Shown: positions 1-8,143 of the stretch, piece after piece
Numbering within the stretch: the stretch's first letter is position 1
Layout: every line of letters starts with the position of its first letter
Assembly (NCBI GenBank): GCA_023251435.1
Contig: JAHEYU010000016.1
Coordinates: forward strand, 25,693-89,692
Reading direction: 5' to 3'
DNA from: Bacteroidota bacterium
GTDB lineage: Bacteria > Bacteroidota > Bacteroidia > Bacteroidales > Prolixibacteraceae
Length of the DNA stretch: 64,000 nucleotides
Notes under the pieces: generated by a model
Seen by the model: only the letters and a program-made list of their open reading frames with translations
Databases searched by the model: none
Told to the model about the DNA's origin: nothing
Translations under genes and position numbers: made by a program

Positions 1-1533
1 TCGTGTTACTTCAACTTCTAATTTTTCAATTTCTTTTTGTGTTTTATTCAAGTTGTTTTCCACAATTTCAGCTAAGGAAGGATTAACAAAAAGGTTAACA
101 GCAAGATGTTTTAAGTCATTATTTCTGTAATGGTCAATTTGTGATTTAAGATTGCTAGTTGTTGTTAGAACAACTTTTACTCTTTTATCCCATTCCTTAT
201 AAACTGCTTTGTGTGGCTTTTTTGACAAGGTTTGTTTCCGTTCCTTTTCAACACTTTCAAGTTTGTATGCTCTGCCATCAAAAACAACGGAAATTCCGTT
301 GCTGCCTTTTTTAAGCTGGTATTGATTAGTTTGGTTACGGTAGTATTCATCTTCTCTGTCCCTGTGAAGGTCAATACGCTGATATTCCGTTGTCAATTTA
401 TCAAAGTCGGCCTTTTGAATTAGGTTGTATTCGTGATTTGAGTAGCCGTTGTTGTTATTGAATGATGCTACTCTGTAAAATTTATTATGAACCGTAACAA
501 GGTCGTAATAAGAAACAGGTTTTACAAAACTTGTTTCACTTTTTACTTCTTCGTTAAACTCTTCCAATTCCTCTTTTATGTCAGATAAATTTAGAGTTAG
601 CGAATAGCCGTGTTTTTGAACTGCATCTTTTGTGAACTGTAAAACGGTTGCAAACTGTGTTGGCATATTCCAAATGCAATGAGCAATTAGAAAGCAATCC
701 ATAAGGTCTACCGCTTTGCGGTCATTGAGGAAAGAAGAAGTCCTAAGCAGTCGGACAATTTTTCTCCACCTGCGGTCTGAAATGTAAATCTGATTTTCTT
801 GCTCCTCGAATTTCTTGTTGTGTTGGTTAATATAATTGCGGATGATGTGAATTACATTAAAAACATTTTCAGGAATTTCAACCTTTTCAATTTCCGCTGA
901 AATTTTGTTGTATTGGTCGTCGGTTAATTTGAGAGCAGTTGATACATTGTCCTCATAAGAGTTTAAAGATTTTGAAATCATTTCATTGAAACTGTCCTTA
1001 TCGGTAATGCTGTCAACAACATATCGAACCAAAAACCTGTCCCAAAGTGCTTCAAGCCCTTCGCCTTTCATTGGTAACTCATTGGATGCTGAAATGAGTG
1101 CCTTCATAGGTACTTTTATTTCTTGGTCACCGTTACGGTATACCTTTTCGTTTAACACTGTCAGTAAAGCGTTTTGAATTGAAGGTCCCGCTTTCCAAAT
1201 TTCGTCAAGGAATACAATAGTCGCACTTGGCAAATAATTTTTGATTATACGTTCGTATTTATCATGGTCTTTGAGTTGTGAAATTGAAACGGGTCCGAAA
1301 ATTTCGTCTGGCGTGCTAAAGCGGTTCATTAAATATTCAAAGGATGTCCCGTCTTTGAAGCCGAACTTTAGTCGTCTTGCGATTAAACTTTTCGCAACAC
1401 CTGGTGCACCTAAAAGAAAGATGCTCTCACCTGCAACTGCTGTCAAAAGTGTCAGTGCGAGAGCCTCTTGCTTTTCATAAACGCCTTTATTCAGGTCGTC
1501 AAGTAGTTTTGTTATTTGTCCTTTTACTTCCAT
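1..1533 (-). CDS. RavA-like MoxR-family AAA+ ATPase (3' end outside window)
   Basis: The reading frame stays open from an ATG at 1533 to the window edge, about 511 residues, so the C-terminus is missing. The N-terminal half is an AAA+ module of the MoxR/RavA type. Walker A GAPGVAKS lies near residues 42-49 and Walker B FLDE near 108-111, followed by an N-A-L-L-T-V-L-N-E stretch typical of MoxR ATPases. The rest is helical and charged, as in the RavA arm and discoidal regions. In the family, such ATPases work with a von Willebrand factor A partner (ViaA in E. coli) as chaperone-like remodelers; a partner could lie beyond the window start. It follows the polymerase gene in the same direction after a 225-bp hairpin-rich gap. 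The family call is strong; the cellular role is unknown. Confidence 0.85.
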   Translation of the reverse strand, partial: MEVKGQITKLLDDLNKGVYEKQEALALTLLTAVAGESIFLLGAPGVAKSLIARRLKFGFKDGTSFEYLMNRFSTPDEIFGPVSISQLKDHDKYERIIKNYLPSATIVFLDEIWKAGPSIQNALLTVLNEKVYRNGDQEIKVPMKALISASNELPMKGEGLEALWDRFLVRYVVDSITDKDSFNEMISKSLNSYEDNVSTALKLTDDQYNKISAEIEKVEIPENVFNVIHIIRNYINQHNKKFEEQENQIYISDRRWRKIVRLLRTSSFLNDRKAVDLMDCFLIAHCIWNMPTQFATVLQFTKDAVQKHGYSLTLNLSDIKEELEEFNEEVKSETSFVKPVSYYDLVTVHNKFYRVASFNNNNGYSNHEYNLIQKADFDKLTTEYQRIDLHRDREDEYYRNQTNQYQLKKGSNGISVVFDGRAYKLESVEKERKQTLSKKPHKAVYKEWDKRVKVVLTTTSNLKSQIDHYRNNDLKHLAVNLFVNPSLAEIVENNLNKTQKEIEKLEVEVTR

Positions 1534-1758
1534 TGTCTAAATGTAAATTTTTTTTTGTTTGTTCGTTCGTTTGAGGTTGCACGGTCGCCATAGAATTACA
1601 GCTAACTTATGACGATACACTCGGTGGCGGATGGCGGGCGATTTAGCTTCGCCGATCTTTGATTTCTTTCAAATCGATAAACTTGCCCGAGCGGAAAGAT
1701 ACCCACCGAAAAATACTGCTGCCGCACTTGACGGGTAGCTGATATTAGGGGCTAGACT
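1534..1758. other. Hairpin-rich intergenic site between polymerase and ATPase genes, attC-like
   Basis: This gap has no coding potential. Just after the polymerase stop it carries TTAGGGGC (1745-1752), the reverse complement of GCCCCTAA at 5076-5083 upstream of the reverse transcriptase. Between them lie imperfect inverted segments, for example CGGTGGCGGATGGCGGGC near 1621-1638 against a weaker partner near 1690-1711, so the DNA could fold into a long cruciform. On the minus strand the site ends with GTTAGCT near 1600. This organisation resembles an integron attC site, but it does not match the canonical RYYYAAC/GTTRRRY boxes exactly and no integrase gene is in the window. Confidence 0.4.
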
Positions 1759-3345
1759 TCATTTATCAAAGTCATTAAAATCAACACTAGCCCTAATTTC
1801 TGGACAAATTTTTATGAAATTATCAACAAAGCATTTTTCAATAAAAAGCATTTTTTCTTTTATGTTTATTGATGGAACTTGAAATAATACAGCATCGTGC
1901 ATTGGTATTAAAAACTCAATCTCTTTATCCTGCATTGTGTCAAGTATTGCATTTTTTAAGATATATGAAGCTGTTCCTTGAATTAATTGACTTAAAACAA
2001 ATCTTTTCTCTGATTGCTTGCCTTTTCCTTTATTAGTTATTCTAACATATCTAATTAGAGTTGTTTCTGACTCGATAAAGCCAGATTCAATCATCTTTTC
2101 ATTTTCTTTAGTTTTAAAAACTTCTAATTCCTTAAATTTTGAAAAGAATTCTTGTGCAGATATCTCATTATTTAGTCCTTTACTTTTTATGATATTTTCA
2201 ATTGAAGCAACAAAGTTATTATCTGACATACCATATAAATACGACAAGAATATCGTCTTCGCTTCTTTTCTTAAAATCCTTGTGCCAAAAATGTAATTGC
2301 TAAAATTTTCGTAAATATCTTCTGAGTTATACAGTTCTATCATTTCCTTATCTTTAGAAAAGGATGCTAATATTCCTGGTTCAAATTGATTATAATCACA
2401 ATACAAAAGAGTGTAATTCTCTTTGGGGATGAAAATTTTTCTGTTTTCTTTTTTCAGTTGTTGGATGTAAGGATTAACAATTAGTATTCTTGATGTTACT
2501 GTTCCAATACAGTCATAAATTGGATATATTAAGTTACCTTTTTCTGAAATATATTGACTTAAACTTTCAAAATCCGCTTTTGCTCTTAGCGCATTGTATA
2601 AATCATCACAAAGTTGAGAACTAATCCTCGCAGACTTTAGAAAGCTTATAAGATTGAAATAGCTGTAATCTTTACTTGAAATATGATAATCCCTTTCAAT
2701 TAATTGAAGTCGAAGAGATTTATAATTCAAGTCAGTAATTTTATGTGTGTATCGAAGTTTATTGATTAGATGATCTTTGCTAGATTCTAGCTTTTTTATC
2801 AATTCATTTGATTTCTCCAAATCCAAGCAAATACCTTCAATCTGACGTTTATTTAATATTTGCTGAATTTTATTCTCTACTTCAAAAAAACGAGAAGATT
2901 GATTAGATTCCTTAAGAATCTTTGTTGAATTGTAATAAATAGTTTTTAATATTTCTCCAAGTACTTCAAGGGTGCTGTAAATTTCACTTTCATCATTAGA
3001 ATATCTTATAATTTTGAAGATTGAACTCGCTTTTTCTTCTCCAATTTCACTTTTTAATCTAATCCAAAAGTTCCAAGGTAATTGGTTTTTAGGAAATGAC
3101 TTTTTTGCTCTTCCCGTATTGATTTTAATTATTTGTGAAATGTCAGTTAGGTTAGGAAGTTCTCCTTTATAAAAAAGTCTCAACTGGTCTAAAACCGAAG
3201 AAAGTTCATATGTTATTATCTCTCCTTTATATGTTAGAATCTCGTTGACGGTAAGCAGGAGTTGTTCTCCTTCATCTCTTAATCCTAAAAATAATGGATC
3301 TTTAAATCCAAAATGGTCAATCCTATGAGTGATAAATAATAACAT
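1759..3345 (-). CDS. Family A (Pol I-type) DNA polymerase, exonuclease-less, paired with a reverse transcriptase
   Basis: The 528-residue product carries the polymerase core of bacterial DNA polymerase I. The thumb region is near 155-200, and a template-grip segment G-T-V-T-S-R...N-P-Y-I-Q-Q is near 281-297. Motif A, CDYNQFEPGILA, is at 316-327 with catalytic D317. The O-helix, RKEAKTIFLSYLYGMS, is at 359-374 with R359, K363, Y371 and G372. QGTA is near 457-460 and motif C MHDA at 482-485 with catalytic D484. Pol I normally has HDE here, so the acidic third residue is replaced by Ala. About 150 N-terminal residues match neither the 5' nuclease nor the 3'-5' exonuclease motifs that I can recognise. 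The gene starts 2 bp after the reverse transcriptase stop, so the two are almost certainly co-transcribed. It is predicted to extend DNA, perhaps making the second strand on a cDNA; that role is inference. Confidence 0.9.
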   Translation of the reverse strand: MLLFITHRIDHFGFKDPLFLGLRDEGEQLLLTVNEILTYKGEIITYELSSVLDQLRLFYKGELPNLTDISQIIKINTGRAKKSFPKNQLPWNFWIRLKSEIGEEKASSIFKIIRYSNDESEIYSTLEVLGEILKTIYYNSTKILKESNQSSRFFEVENKIQQILNKRQIEGICLDLEKSNELIKKLESSKDHLINKLRYTHKITDLNYKSLRLQLIERDYHISSKDYSYFNLISFLKSARISSQLCDDLYNALRAKADFESLSQYISEKGNLIYPIYDCIGTVTSRILIVNPYIQQLKKENRKIFIPKENYTLLYCDYNQFEPGILASFSKDKEMIELYNSEDIYENFSNYIFGTRILRKEAKTIFLSYLYGMSDNNFVASIENIIKSKGLNNEISAQEFFSKFKELEVFKTKENEKMIESGFIESETTLIRYVRITNKGKGKQSEKRFVLSQLIQGTASYILKNAILDTMQDKEIEFLIPMHDAVLFQVPSINIKEKMLFIEKCFVDNFIKICPEIRASVDFNDFDK

Positions 3346-3347
3346 AA

Positions 3348-5039
3348 TTAAGAAATAAAATCTGGTAACTCCTCGTAAAAGTCTCTGAAGTTTAATTTGC
3401 TTGGAACTTCACAAAACTGATTTTTAAAATTATCTCTTAATCTAGAATATGTTCCTTTTTGTGATGGATCAATATATGGTTCAACAGATGGCTTAATAAT
3501 AGAGGAGTAATTCAAATTCTTAATGCCAATTAAAGCAGCTCTCTGCGAAAAGTAGCAATTAAGATTTTTAAAATTATCTGCAATGATTTTTCTGTCATTA
3601 CCATCGCCAATAGCACATAAGTAAAGAACAGAGCCAGCAATAATAGCGGGTATTGTTGCTTTATGTGTTAAGTTCTCTCTTGCTTTTGCTAACAGTAATT
3701 CATTTTTATAGTTATGCGAAATCAATATTCTCCAGAGATTATATTCTTGCCATTCATAGATGTTTTTCTTATCATCTGTAATTATTGACATCATTTCTTC
3801 AAACTGTTCACCACTAAGTTCTGAACTTATGAAAAACCTTGCAAAAGAATCTGTAGACCAAGGTTGATTAAGAAGCTCTTTTATTATGGCGTTTATTATT
3901 TCTTCAAGATCAAGTTTATCTCGTAATTCTGGAATACGAATTAGTCTTTCGAGTCGATTAACACAAAATCTAAAGTGGCGATCAAGTGTGCCTCCTCCTT
4001 CAATTAGTGATATAGTTTTTTTTCTTAACATAGGAACAGCAATCTGTACACCACGTGCTGTCTTCGATTTTAGCAAACTCTCAATTTGATCAATCTGTTT
4101 ATCACTTTTTTGTAATGCTTTATTTGCTTCAGATTTTTGGTCTGGATTATTTAAATCAAGTATTTGTGTTTTTTTTGAATTTAAGCTTAGTCCTTTTTTG
4201 CGGAGTTCATTTGCTAGCAATTTCAGTGCTTTTCTTGCCTCGAATTTGTCTTTACATACAATCCGAATATCATCCATATATCTAAAATACTTATATCCAG
4301 AATTAAGCATCGCAGCATCGACTGAGTTGAGAAAAAGATTAGATAAGAAGGATGAAGCATCTCTATTTTGTGGTATTCCTCTTCTTGTGTTTGGTTCGCA
4401 CCAAGTGGACAATAATTCCTTAAGCTGAAGTGAAACTTTCTTAAATTCTCTTTCTTTTTCATCTGATAATCCAATATTCTCAATTAGGAAGTTCAATGTG
4501 TTTATTAAATCATTAATGCTTATTGATTCGTAATAGTTTGATAAGTCTGTAACTAGGAGTACTTCATTCTCTTCTTTATCAAGTTCAATTTGAGTGTCAG
4601 TTAAAAATTTGTTCCATTCATCAACTGCATATCTAAAAAAATATTTAGAACCCCACTCATTATTAACTCTATGGGAATAAACAGATTCACTATGAATTTT
4701 ATCTAAATCTAAGGCAATAATATCTACGCATGCTTGGTAAATTAAACGATCAATGATATTTGTTTCACTTGAATAACGAATTGCATAACCAGGTTTTGGT
4801 ATATCAAAGTGTAAAGCAGGACTTGCTTTATAGATTATGTCTTTACCAATGTAAGCATTCAATTGTTCAAGTATATATTCATTGTCTTGAAAAACATCAT
4901 TGAAATTTAAGAAGTCTGGAAACCAATCATCTCTTAGATCCTTTTTTAATCTTTTAATGGCGGTTTCCAAGTTGAATTTTATTCCAAAAATTACAACTTC
5001 TGTAATATCTACGACATTATTAAATTTTGTCCTTTTCAA
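3348..5039 (-). CDS. Reverse transcriptase with C-terminal helical region (UG/Abi-like)
   Basis: This 563-residue protein has RT palm motifs in order. Motif A is VTDLSNYYESI near 163-173 with catalytic D165. Motif B-like RGIPQNRDASSFLSN is near 220-234. The catalytic YMDD box is at 254-257, and a GLSLNSKKTQIL segment is near 283-294. The C-terminal 230 residues or so look helical and HEAT-like, resembling the alpha-repeat regions attached to abortive-infection and unknown-group (UG) RTs. No group II intron maturase, HNH or integrase domain is visible. It is the first gene of a tight pair with a family A polymerase. An RT whose partner is a second DNA polymerase, without intron or retroelement hallmarks, suggests a domesticated enzyme, possibly a defence one. 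RT identity is firm; the subgroup and function are not established from sequence alone. Confidence 0.9.
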   Translation of the reverse strand: MKRTKFNNVVDITEVVIFGIKFNLETAIKRLKKDLRDDWFPDFLNFNDVFQDNEYILEQLNAYIGKDIIYKASPALHFDIPKPGYAIRYSSETNIIDRLIYQACVDIIALDLDKIHSESVYSHRVNNEWGSKYFFRYAVDEWNKFLTDTQIELDKEENEVLLVTDLSNYYESISINDLINTLNFLIENIGLSDEKEREFKKVSLQLKELLSTWCEPNTRRGIPQNRDASSFLSNLFLNSVDAAMLNSGYKYFRYMDDIRIVCKDKFEARKALKLLANELRKKGLSLNSKKTQILDLNNPDQKSEANKALQKSDKQIDQIESLLKSKTARGVQIAVPMLRKKTISLIEGGGTLDRHFRFCVNRLERLIRIPELRDKLDLEEIINAIIKELLNQPWSTDSFARFFISSELSGEQFEEMMSIITDDKKNIYEWQEYNLWRILISHNYKNELLLAKARENLTHKATIPAIIAGSVLYLCAIGDGNDRKIIADNFKNLNCYFSQRAALIGIKNLNYSSIIKPSVEPYIDPSQKGTYSRLRDNFKNQFCEVPSKLNFRDFYEELPDFIS

Positions 5040-5075
5040 TATATTTTATCTTTATGTAGTAAAGTTTTTAGCCTT

Positions 5076-5190
5076 GCCCCTAACATTTGTATCCTCCGCC
5101 AATGGCGGGTATTTCGTACTTACCTTTATTCATTGATTGCTTGATATCGCTGTTTTAGCTGTATACCCGCCAACGAAAAATGGTTAACAC
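5076..5190 (-). other. Leader of the RT-polymerase operon: large inverted repeat and cassette-type boundary
   Basis: The untranslated stretch ahead of the RT start contains a perfect 10-bp inverted pair, TGGCGGGTAT at 5103-5112 and ATACCCGCCA at 5163-5172, separated by 50 bp. It also contains GCCCCTAAC at 5076-5084, which mirrors TTAGGGGC at 1745-1752 beyond the polymerase gene. If transcription starts just below the putative promoter at 5194-5201, this hairpin would lie in the leader RNA. It could be a structured RNA used by the RT, a regulatory leader, or simply the recombination site of a gene cassette. Confidence 0.45.
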
Positions 5191-5193
5191 GTT

Positions 5194-5201
5194 CAAATAT
5201 A
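5194..5201 (-). promoter_or_regulatory. Putative -7 element for the RT-polymerase operon
   Basis: Read on the minus strand this is TATATTTG, matching the Bacteroidota TAnnTTTG -7 consensus about 155 bp before the RT start codon. The -33 element is not convincing, so this is a candidate only. Confidence 0.35.
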
Positions 5202-5203
5202 AT

Positions 5204-5344
5204 AAATGCAATAGTGCCAATGGCTTAATTTGACAAAATGTTTTCAACAGATTGTAAACAAAGTGCTCTGCCGAACCGGAAGTCATCGGAGCACATGGCA
5301 GGCGCTGGGCACAAAATGCCTGAAATTGGGCGAAATGATTGGAT
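5204..5344 (+). repeat. Interspersed hairpin repeat, copy A
   Basis: About 140 bp shared with 6742-6869 in the same orientation. Both copies share AAATGCAAT at the start, a TTTTCAACAGATTG/AAACAAAGTG block, then a hairpin, GGCAGGC, and GGCGAAATGATTGG at the end. The hairpin here has arms GTGCTC/GAGCAC. The two copies bracket the Fic gene. The rest of the 5040-5728 gap shows no credible gene, only a short tandem duplication of a TCTGGATAAAA unit near 5498-5520. Confidence 0.75.
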
Positions 5345-5728
5345 TGGAGATGAAAATAGCTAATCAATAGCCAGCGATTCCGCCTAAAAAAAAATATTTT
5401 ATCATTCCAAAGAAAACATTCTGACACCAAGCCTGGCAGACTGATCACCGACACACACGGCGTGAGAACCGTTGCGGAAATAATCCATTCCCGAATCTGG
5501 ATAAAATCTGGATAAAATCAAAGGAGGTATAATGTAAAAACGACATGGTAGGTTAAAATGGTGGGAAACATTTGTTGCTCATAGCTAATGCTTTGTCCAT
5601 TTGTCAACCCAATTACAACTTAAACCTAATTTATTCTATTCCCTGAATCATTGTAATAATCCTATTTGCTTTGTCCTTTTCTTAATTTGTTCCTGCATAA
5701 TCGTAAATATAAAGTCGTAAATCGTCAA

Positions 5729-6508
5729 TCAACCTTCGTAAATTAGTGATTGAGGCAACATAAGCAAAAAGGGAATCGATTTTTCGTAGTCAAGTTCCTC
5801 ATAAAACATTCCCAGTCGGGCTAAATTTCGATAATACTCGTTTACCTGATGGTAATAGTATTTCTCCGATTGAATATACCATGCACGTTCTCCCAGTTTT
5901 TCGGCCAGAAACCATTTTTCGAGCAAGCGCGAAATACGCCCGTTCCCATCGCCAAATGGGTGAATATTAACAAATGCCAGATGAATAAATGCAGCGTAGT
6001 AAAACACTTCATCAATCGCTAAATCCTTTTTTAGCAGCGATTCTATTTCTTTCCAAAGTTTTGTGTATCGATCTTTTAATATAGCAAGTTGCGCCGCTTC
6101 ATATTGTATTTTGCCTGTCTTGTGTTCCATTACCAGCATTTCAGTATGCCTGATTGCACCTTGCTGGTTTTTAGGCAACAAATGAGCTGCAATCAATCCG
6201 TGTGCTTCCAGAAAATTCTTTTGGGTTAACTTGTTCTCGTTGGCAAACAAGTAGGCATTGTATAAATCATTCGGTTTCTCGGTAAGCTCGGGCAGGTATT
6301 CGATGTTGAGAATCTTGTGTTTCACGTAACTATCGAGTTCCATTTGTTCGCCCTCAATTTTCGACGACGACATAACCGAAACCGAGGTGTAGAATGTAAA
6401 ACTATGCGGCTCCAGGGTACGATGCTGAATTTCTGAAAATGCTTCCGGAATATCAACATCCAGCATCGATTTCCAGATTTTAAAGTATTCCGGCTTAATT
6501 AAGTTCAT
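5729..6508 (-). CDS. Fic family protein (class II-type, probable AMP-transferase)
   Basis: This 259-residue protein contains the Fic active-site loop HPFGDGNGR at 183-191; its His is the catalytic base and the loop binds nucleotide phosphates. An N-terminal SSSKIEGE segment at 47-54 fits the inhibitory helix motif (S/T)xxxE(G/N), which puts it in class II, where the helix lies in front of the Fic core and blocks ATP gamma-phosphate positioning. In the family these enzymes transfer AMP to protein hydroxyls. No C-terminal winged-helix domain, common in longer bacterial Fic proteins, is present. The gene stands alone between two copies of a hairpin repeat, which suggests acquisition. A TAnnTTTG element lies about 100 bp upstream. 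The target protein cannot be inferred. Confidence 0.9.
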   Translation of the reverse strand: MNLIKPEYFKIWKSMLDVDIPEAFSEIQHRTLEPHSFTFYTSVSVMSSSKIEGEQMELDSYVKHKILNIEYLPELTEKPNDLYNAYLFANENKLTQKNFLEAHGLIAAHLLPKNQQGAIRHTEMLVMEHKTGKIQYEAAQLAILKDRYTKLWKEIESLLKKDLAIDEVFYYAAFIHLAFVNIHPFGDGNGRISRLLEKWFLAEKLGERAWYIQSEKYYYHQVNEYYRNLARLGMFYEELDYEKSIPFLLMLPQSLIYEG

Positions 6509-6605
6509 AATTATAAGTTATGAGTTGTGATGATTAATAACCTTGTCTTTCCCTATCCAATGTAATGTTGGCATATCTTATTTCAAGTCTGTTTAATAAA
6601 AGTAC

Positions 6606-6613
6606 CAAAGATA
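6606..6613 (-). promoter_or_regulatory. Putative -7 promoter element for fic
   Basis: On the minus strand this reads TATCTTTG, a precise match to the Bacteroidota -7 consensus, about 100 bp before the fic start. The surrounding gap 6509-6950 has no credible gene; beyond this site it holds only repeat copy B. Confidence 0.5.
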
Positions 6614-6741
6614 AAAATATCCATGGGTGCTAGGGCAAGAAAACAGCTCTTTTGCTCCCGATTTTTATCGGAATGGTCTTGTATCGGCTGGAGTGGTTTG
6701 CAAATCCCGAAAAAACTGGACAAGTTGTGCTGTTTTGTTGA

Positions 6742-6869
6742 AAATGCAATCGTGCTTACGACTTCATTTTACAAAATATTTTTCAACAGATTGCAAACAA
6801 AGTGATCCCATGACTCGAAGTCATGGGATCACTTTGGCAGGCTAACTGAAATTAGGCGAAATGATTGGG
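6742..6869 (+). repeat. Interspersed hairpin repeat, copy B with perfect 14-bp stem
   Basis: Second copy of the repeat at 5204-5344. Its central hairpin is perfect: GTGATCCCATGACT, a 3-nt loop, then AGTCATGGGATCAC (about 6802-6832). The hairpin sequence differs from copy A while the flanks are conserved, so the structure rather than the sequence may matter. It could act as a bidirectional terminator, a REP-like element, or the remnant of a mobile element. Confidence 0.75.
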
Positions 6870-6950
6870 GGTGGTGGCGGGGTGAAAAACAGAACAAATA
6901 GTTGTGTTTTTTCAACGCATTAAGCCTGTATATTTTGCATGGATGAACGG

Positions 6951-7448
6951 TTAATCTTTCTTAAACATTCGGGTTGTAAAGAATATCAACGGAAATACAA
7001 GCAGCAAAAAAGTTAGCGGCAAAAACCAGTCTCCAAGACCTTCGGCCTTGCCAATAGCTGTTTTTACCGTTTTTATTTCAATGGAAAAGAAAAGGAGCAG
7101 CAATCCAAGTTTTACCACCCGAATCATTTGGGTGGCATTGGTGTATTGCCGAAAAGCATTTTCCGGAGTAATTTTGGTGGGGAAATTATAAATATGCGGG
7201 AAAAAATTCAGTACCGTCATCAAGGCATAAAGAATGCTTGCGATTATGGGAAGCATGAAAATTGAAGACTTTTTGCCAAAGCCATCGGCCTCACCTGCAG
7301 CATTGAAATGCGTTGGGATAGTTTCCGGTAAGCTGGGGTAGTGTATTACCAAATGAATCCAAAAGCTAAAAAGTACCAGCAACCCAGCTACTTCAAGCGT
7401 TTTGTCGAGATAAGTTAATTTGGGTTTTATTCTGGGGCGTTTTTCCAT
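6951..7448 (-). CDS. DUF1648 domain membrane protein
   Basis: 165 residues with about four hydrophobic segments (near 16-36, 63-83, 112-125 and 142-160). The short motif around LPETIPTHFNAAGEADGFG is the signature of DUF1648, the domain also found at the N-terminus of SdpI-type immunity proteins. The domain's biochemical role is not known. It lies downstream of another small membrane protein in the same direction with a 41-bp gap, so the two may form an operon. The family call is good; no specific function can be given. Confidence 0.8.
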   Translation of the reverse strand: MEKRPRIKPKLTYLDKTLEVAGLLVLFSFWIHLVIHYPSLPETIPTHFNAAGEADGFGKKSSIFMLPIIASILYALMTVLNFFPHIYNFPTKITPENAFRQYTNATQMIRVVKLGLLLLFFSIEIKTVKTAIGKAEGLGDWFLPLTFLLLVFPLIFFTTRMFKKD

Positions 7449-7489
7449 GAATAATTTTATTTTTCAACAAACATAGGGTATTCTAAGCT

Positions 7490-7870
7490 TTATCTAATAG
7501 CAACCAGAATTGTTGTAACCAATTGAATCGCAACCACAGGCGCCCAGATTCGTTCGATCTTGCTTGGTGTAATTGTGTTTAGTACGGTTCCAATGCCGTA
7601 AAAAGCAACAACAAACCAAATTGCAATTTCTGAAAACGACAAAAATTGTGGAAGTATCAAGCCAGCATTAACCAATACAATCATCATCAGGAAACATAGA
7701 ATAATCATATTTACCAATGCTACTACACGCATTTTTGGGGGATAAACACCGGGATATTTACCACCCATGGAAGCTGCACCCCAGGGTAATCCTAATGCCA
7801 GACAGGCTTGAAAAAGTATTACAATTCCTGTAAAAACTGCGTTTATAATTGCAAAATGGATTTCAGTCAT
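7490..7870 (-). CDS. Small four-helix membrane protein of unknown function
   Basis: 126 residues, almost entirely hydrophobic, with predicted membrane segments near 7-28, 48-70, 78-98 and 108-125. A short loop G-G-K-Y-P-G-V-Y-P-P-K follows the first helix and looks conserved in character. I do not recognise the family with confidence. It precedes the DUF1648 gene in the same orientation and probably shares a transcript with it. An immunity or envelope role would be guesswork. Confidence 0.7.
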   Translation of the reverse strand: MTEIHFAIINAVFTGIVILFQACLALGLPWGAASMGGKYPGVYPPKMRVVALVNMIILCFLMMIVLVNAGLILPQFLSFSEIAIWFVVAFYGIGTVLNTITPSKIERIWAPVVAIQLVTTILVAIR

Positions 7871-8048
7871 GATGTTTTTGATGTGTTAATTTGCGTTTTA
7901 ACTCTCGTACATTTGAGAGACTCCAAATACCAATGGAGAGATGATTTGTGGGGCTCAAACTATCAAAATCTGATGGTTTCTTTGGTTATTGATTGAAAGC
8001 AGAGAATTTCGAGAACCCGAAACCCGCACCCCGAAACTCGCAACAATT

Positions 8049-8140
8049 TTATAAATACCACGGCTCCGGCAATTCCGGCAAGGTCATCCTGATTCTCCAT
8101 TCTTTGGGAAAGTAATTGTTGGCGCGATTCCCAAGGTTTT
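8049..8140 (-). pseudogene. Duplicate 3' end of the RsmF-like methyltransferase gene
   Basis: On the minus strand this piece encodes NLGNRANNYFPKEWRIRM followed by a short tail and a stop. It is nearly identical to the last 30 residues of the intact methyltransferase at 9292-10566. No start or upstream domain is attached. It forms a direct repeat of roughly 86 bp (8054-8141 against 9297-9384) that brackets the rhuM gene. The pattern is what remains when DNA inserts at the 3' end of a gene and carries or creates a second copy of that end. Confidence 0.85.
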
Positions 8141-8143
8141 TTC

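Noticed and set aside
3348..5039. Group II intron or DGR reverse transcriptase
   Set aside because: No maturase X/HNH region, intron RNA domain V, template/variable repeat pair or Avd gene was seen near the RT.
5155..5454. Minus-strand open frame of 99 codons
   Set aside because: It runs through the hairpin repeat and inverted repeat, has no domain, and the matching frame is not conserved in the second repeat copy.
6623..6845. Two overlapping plus-strand frames before repeat copy B
   Set aside because: Low-complexity content and overlap with the hairpin repeat; no ribosome site or domain.
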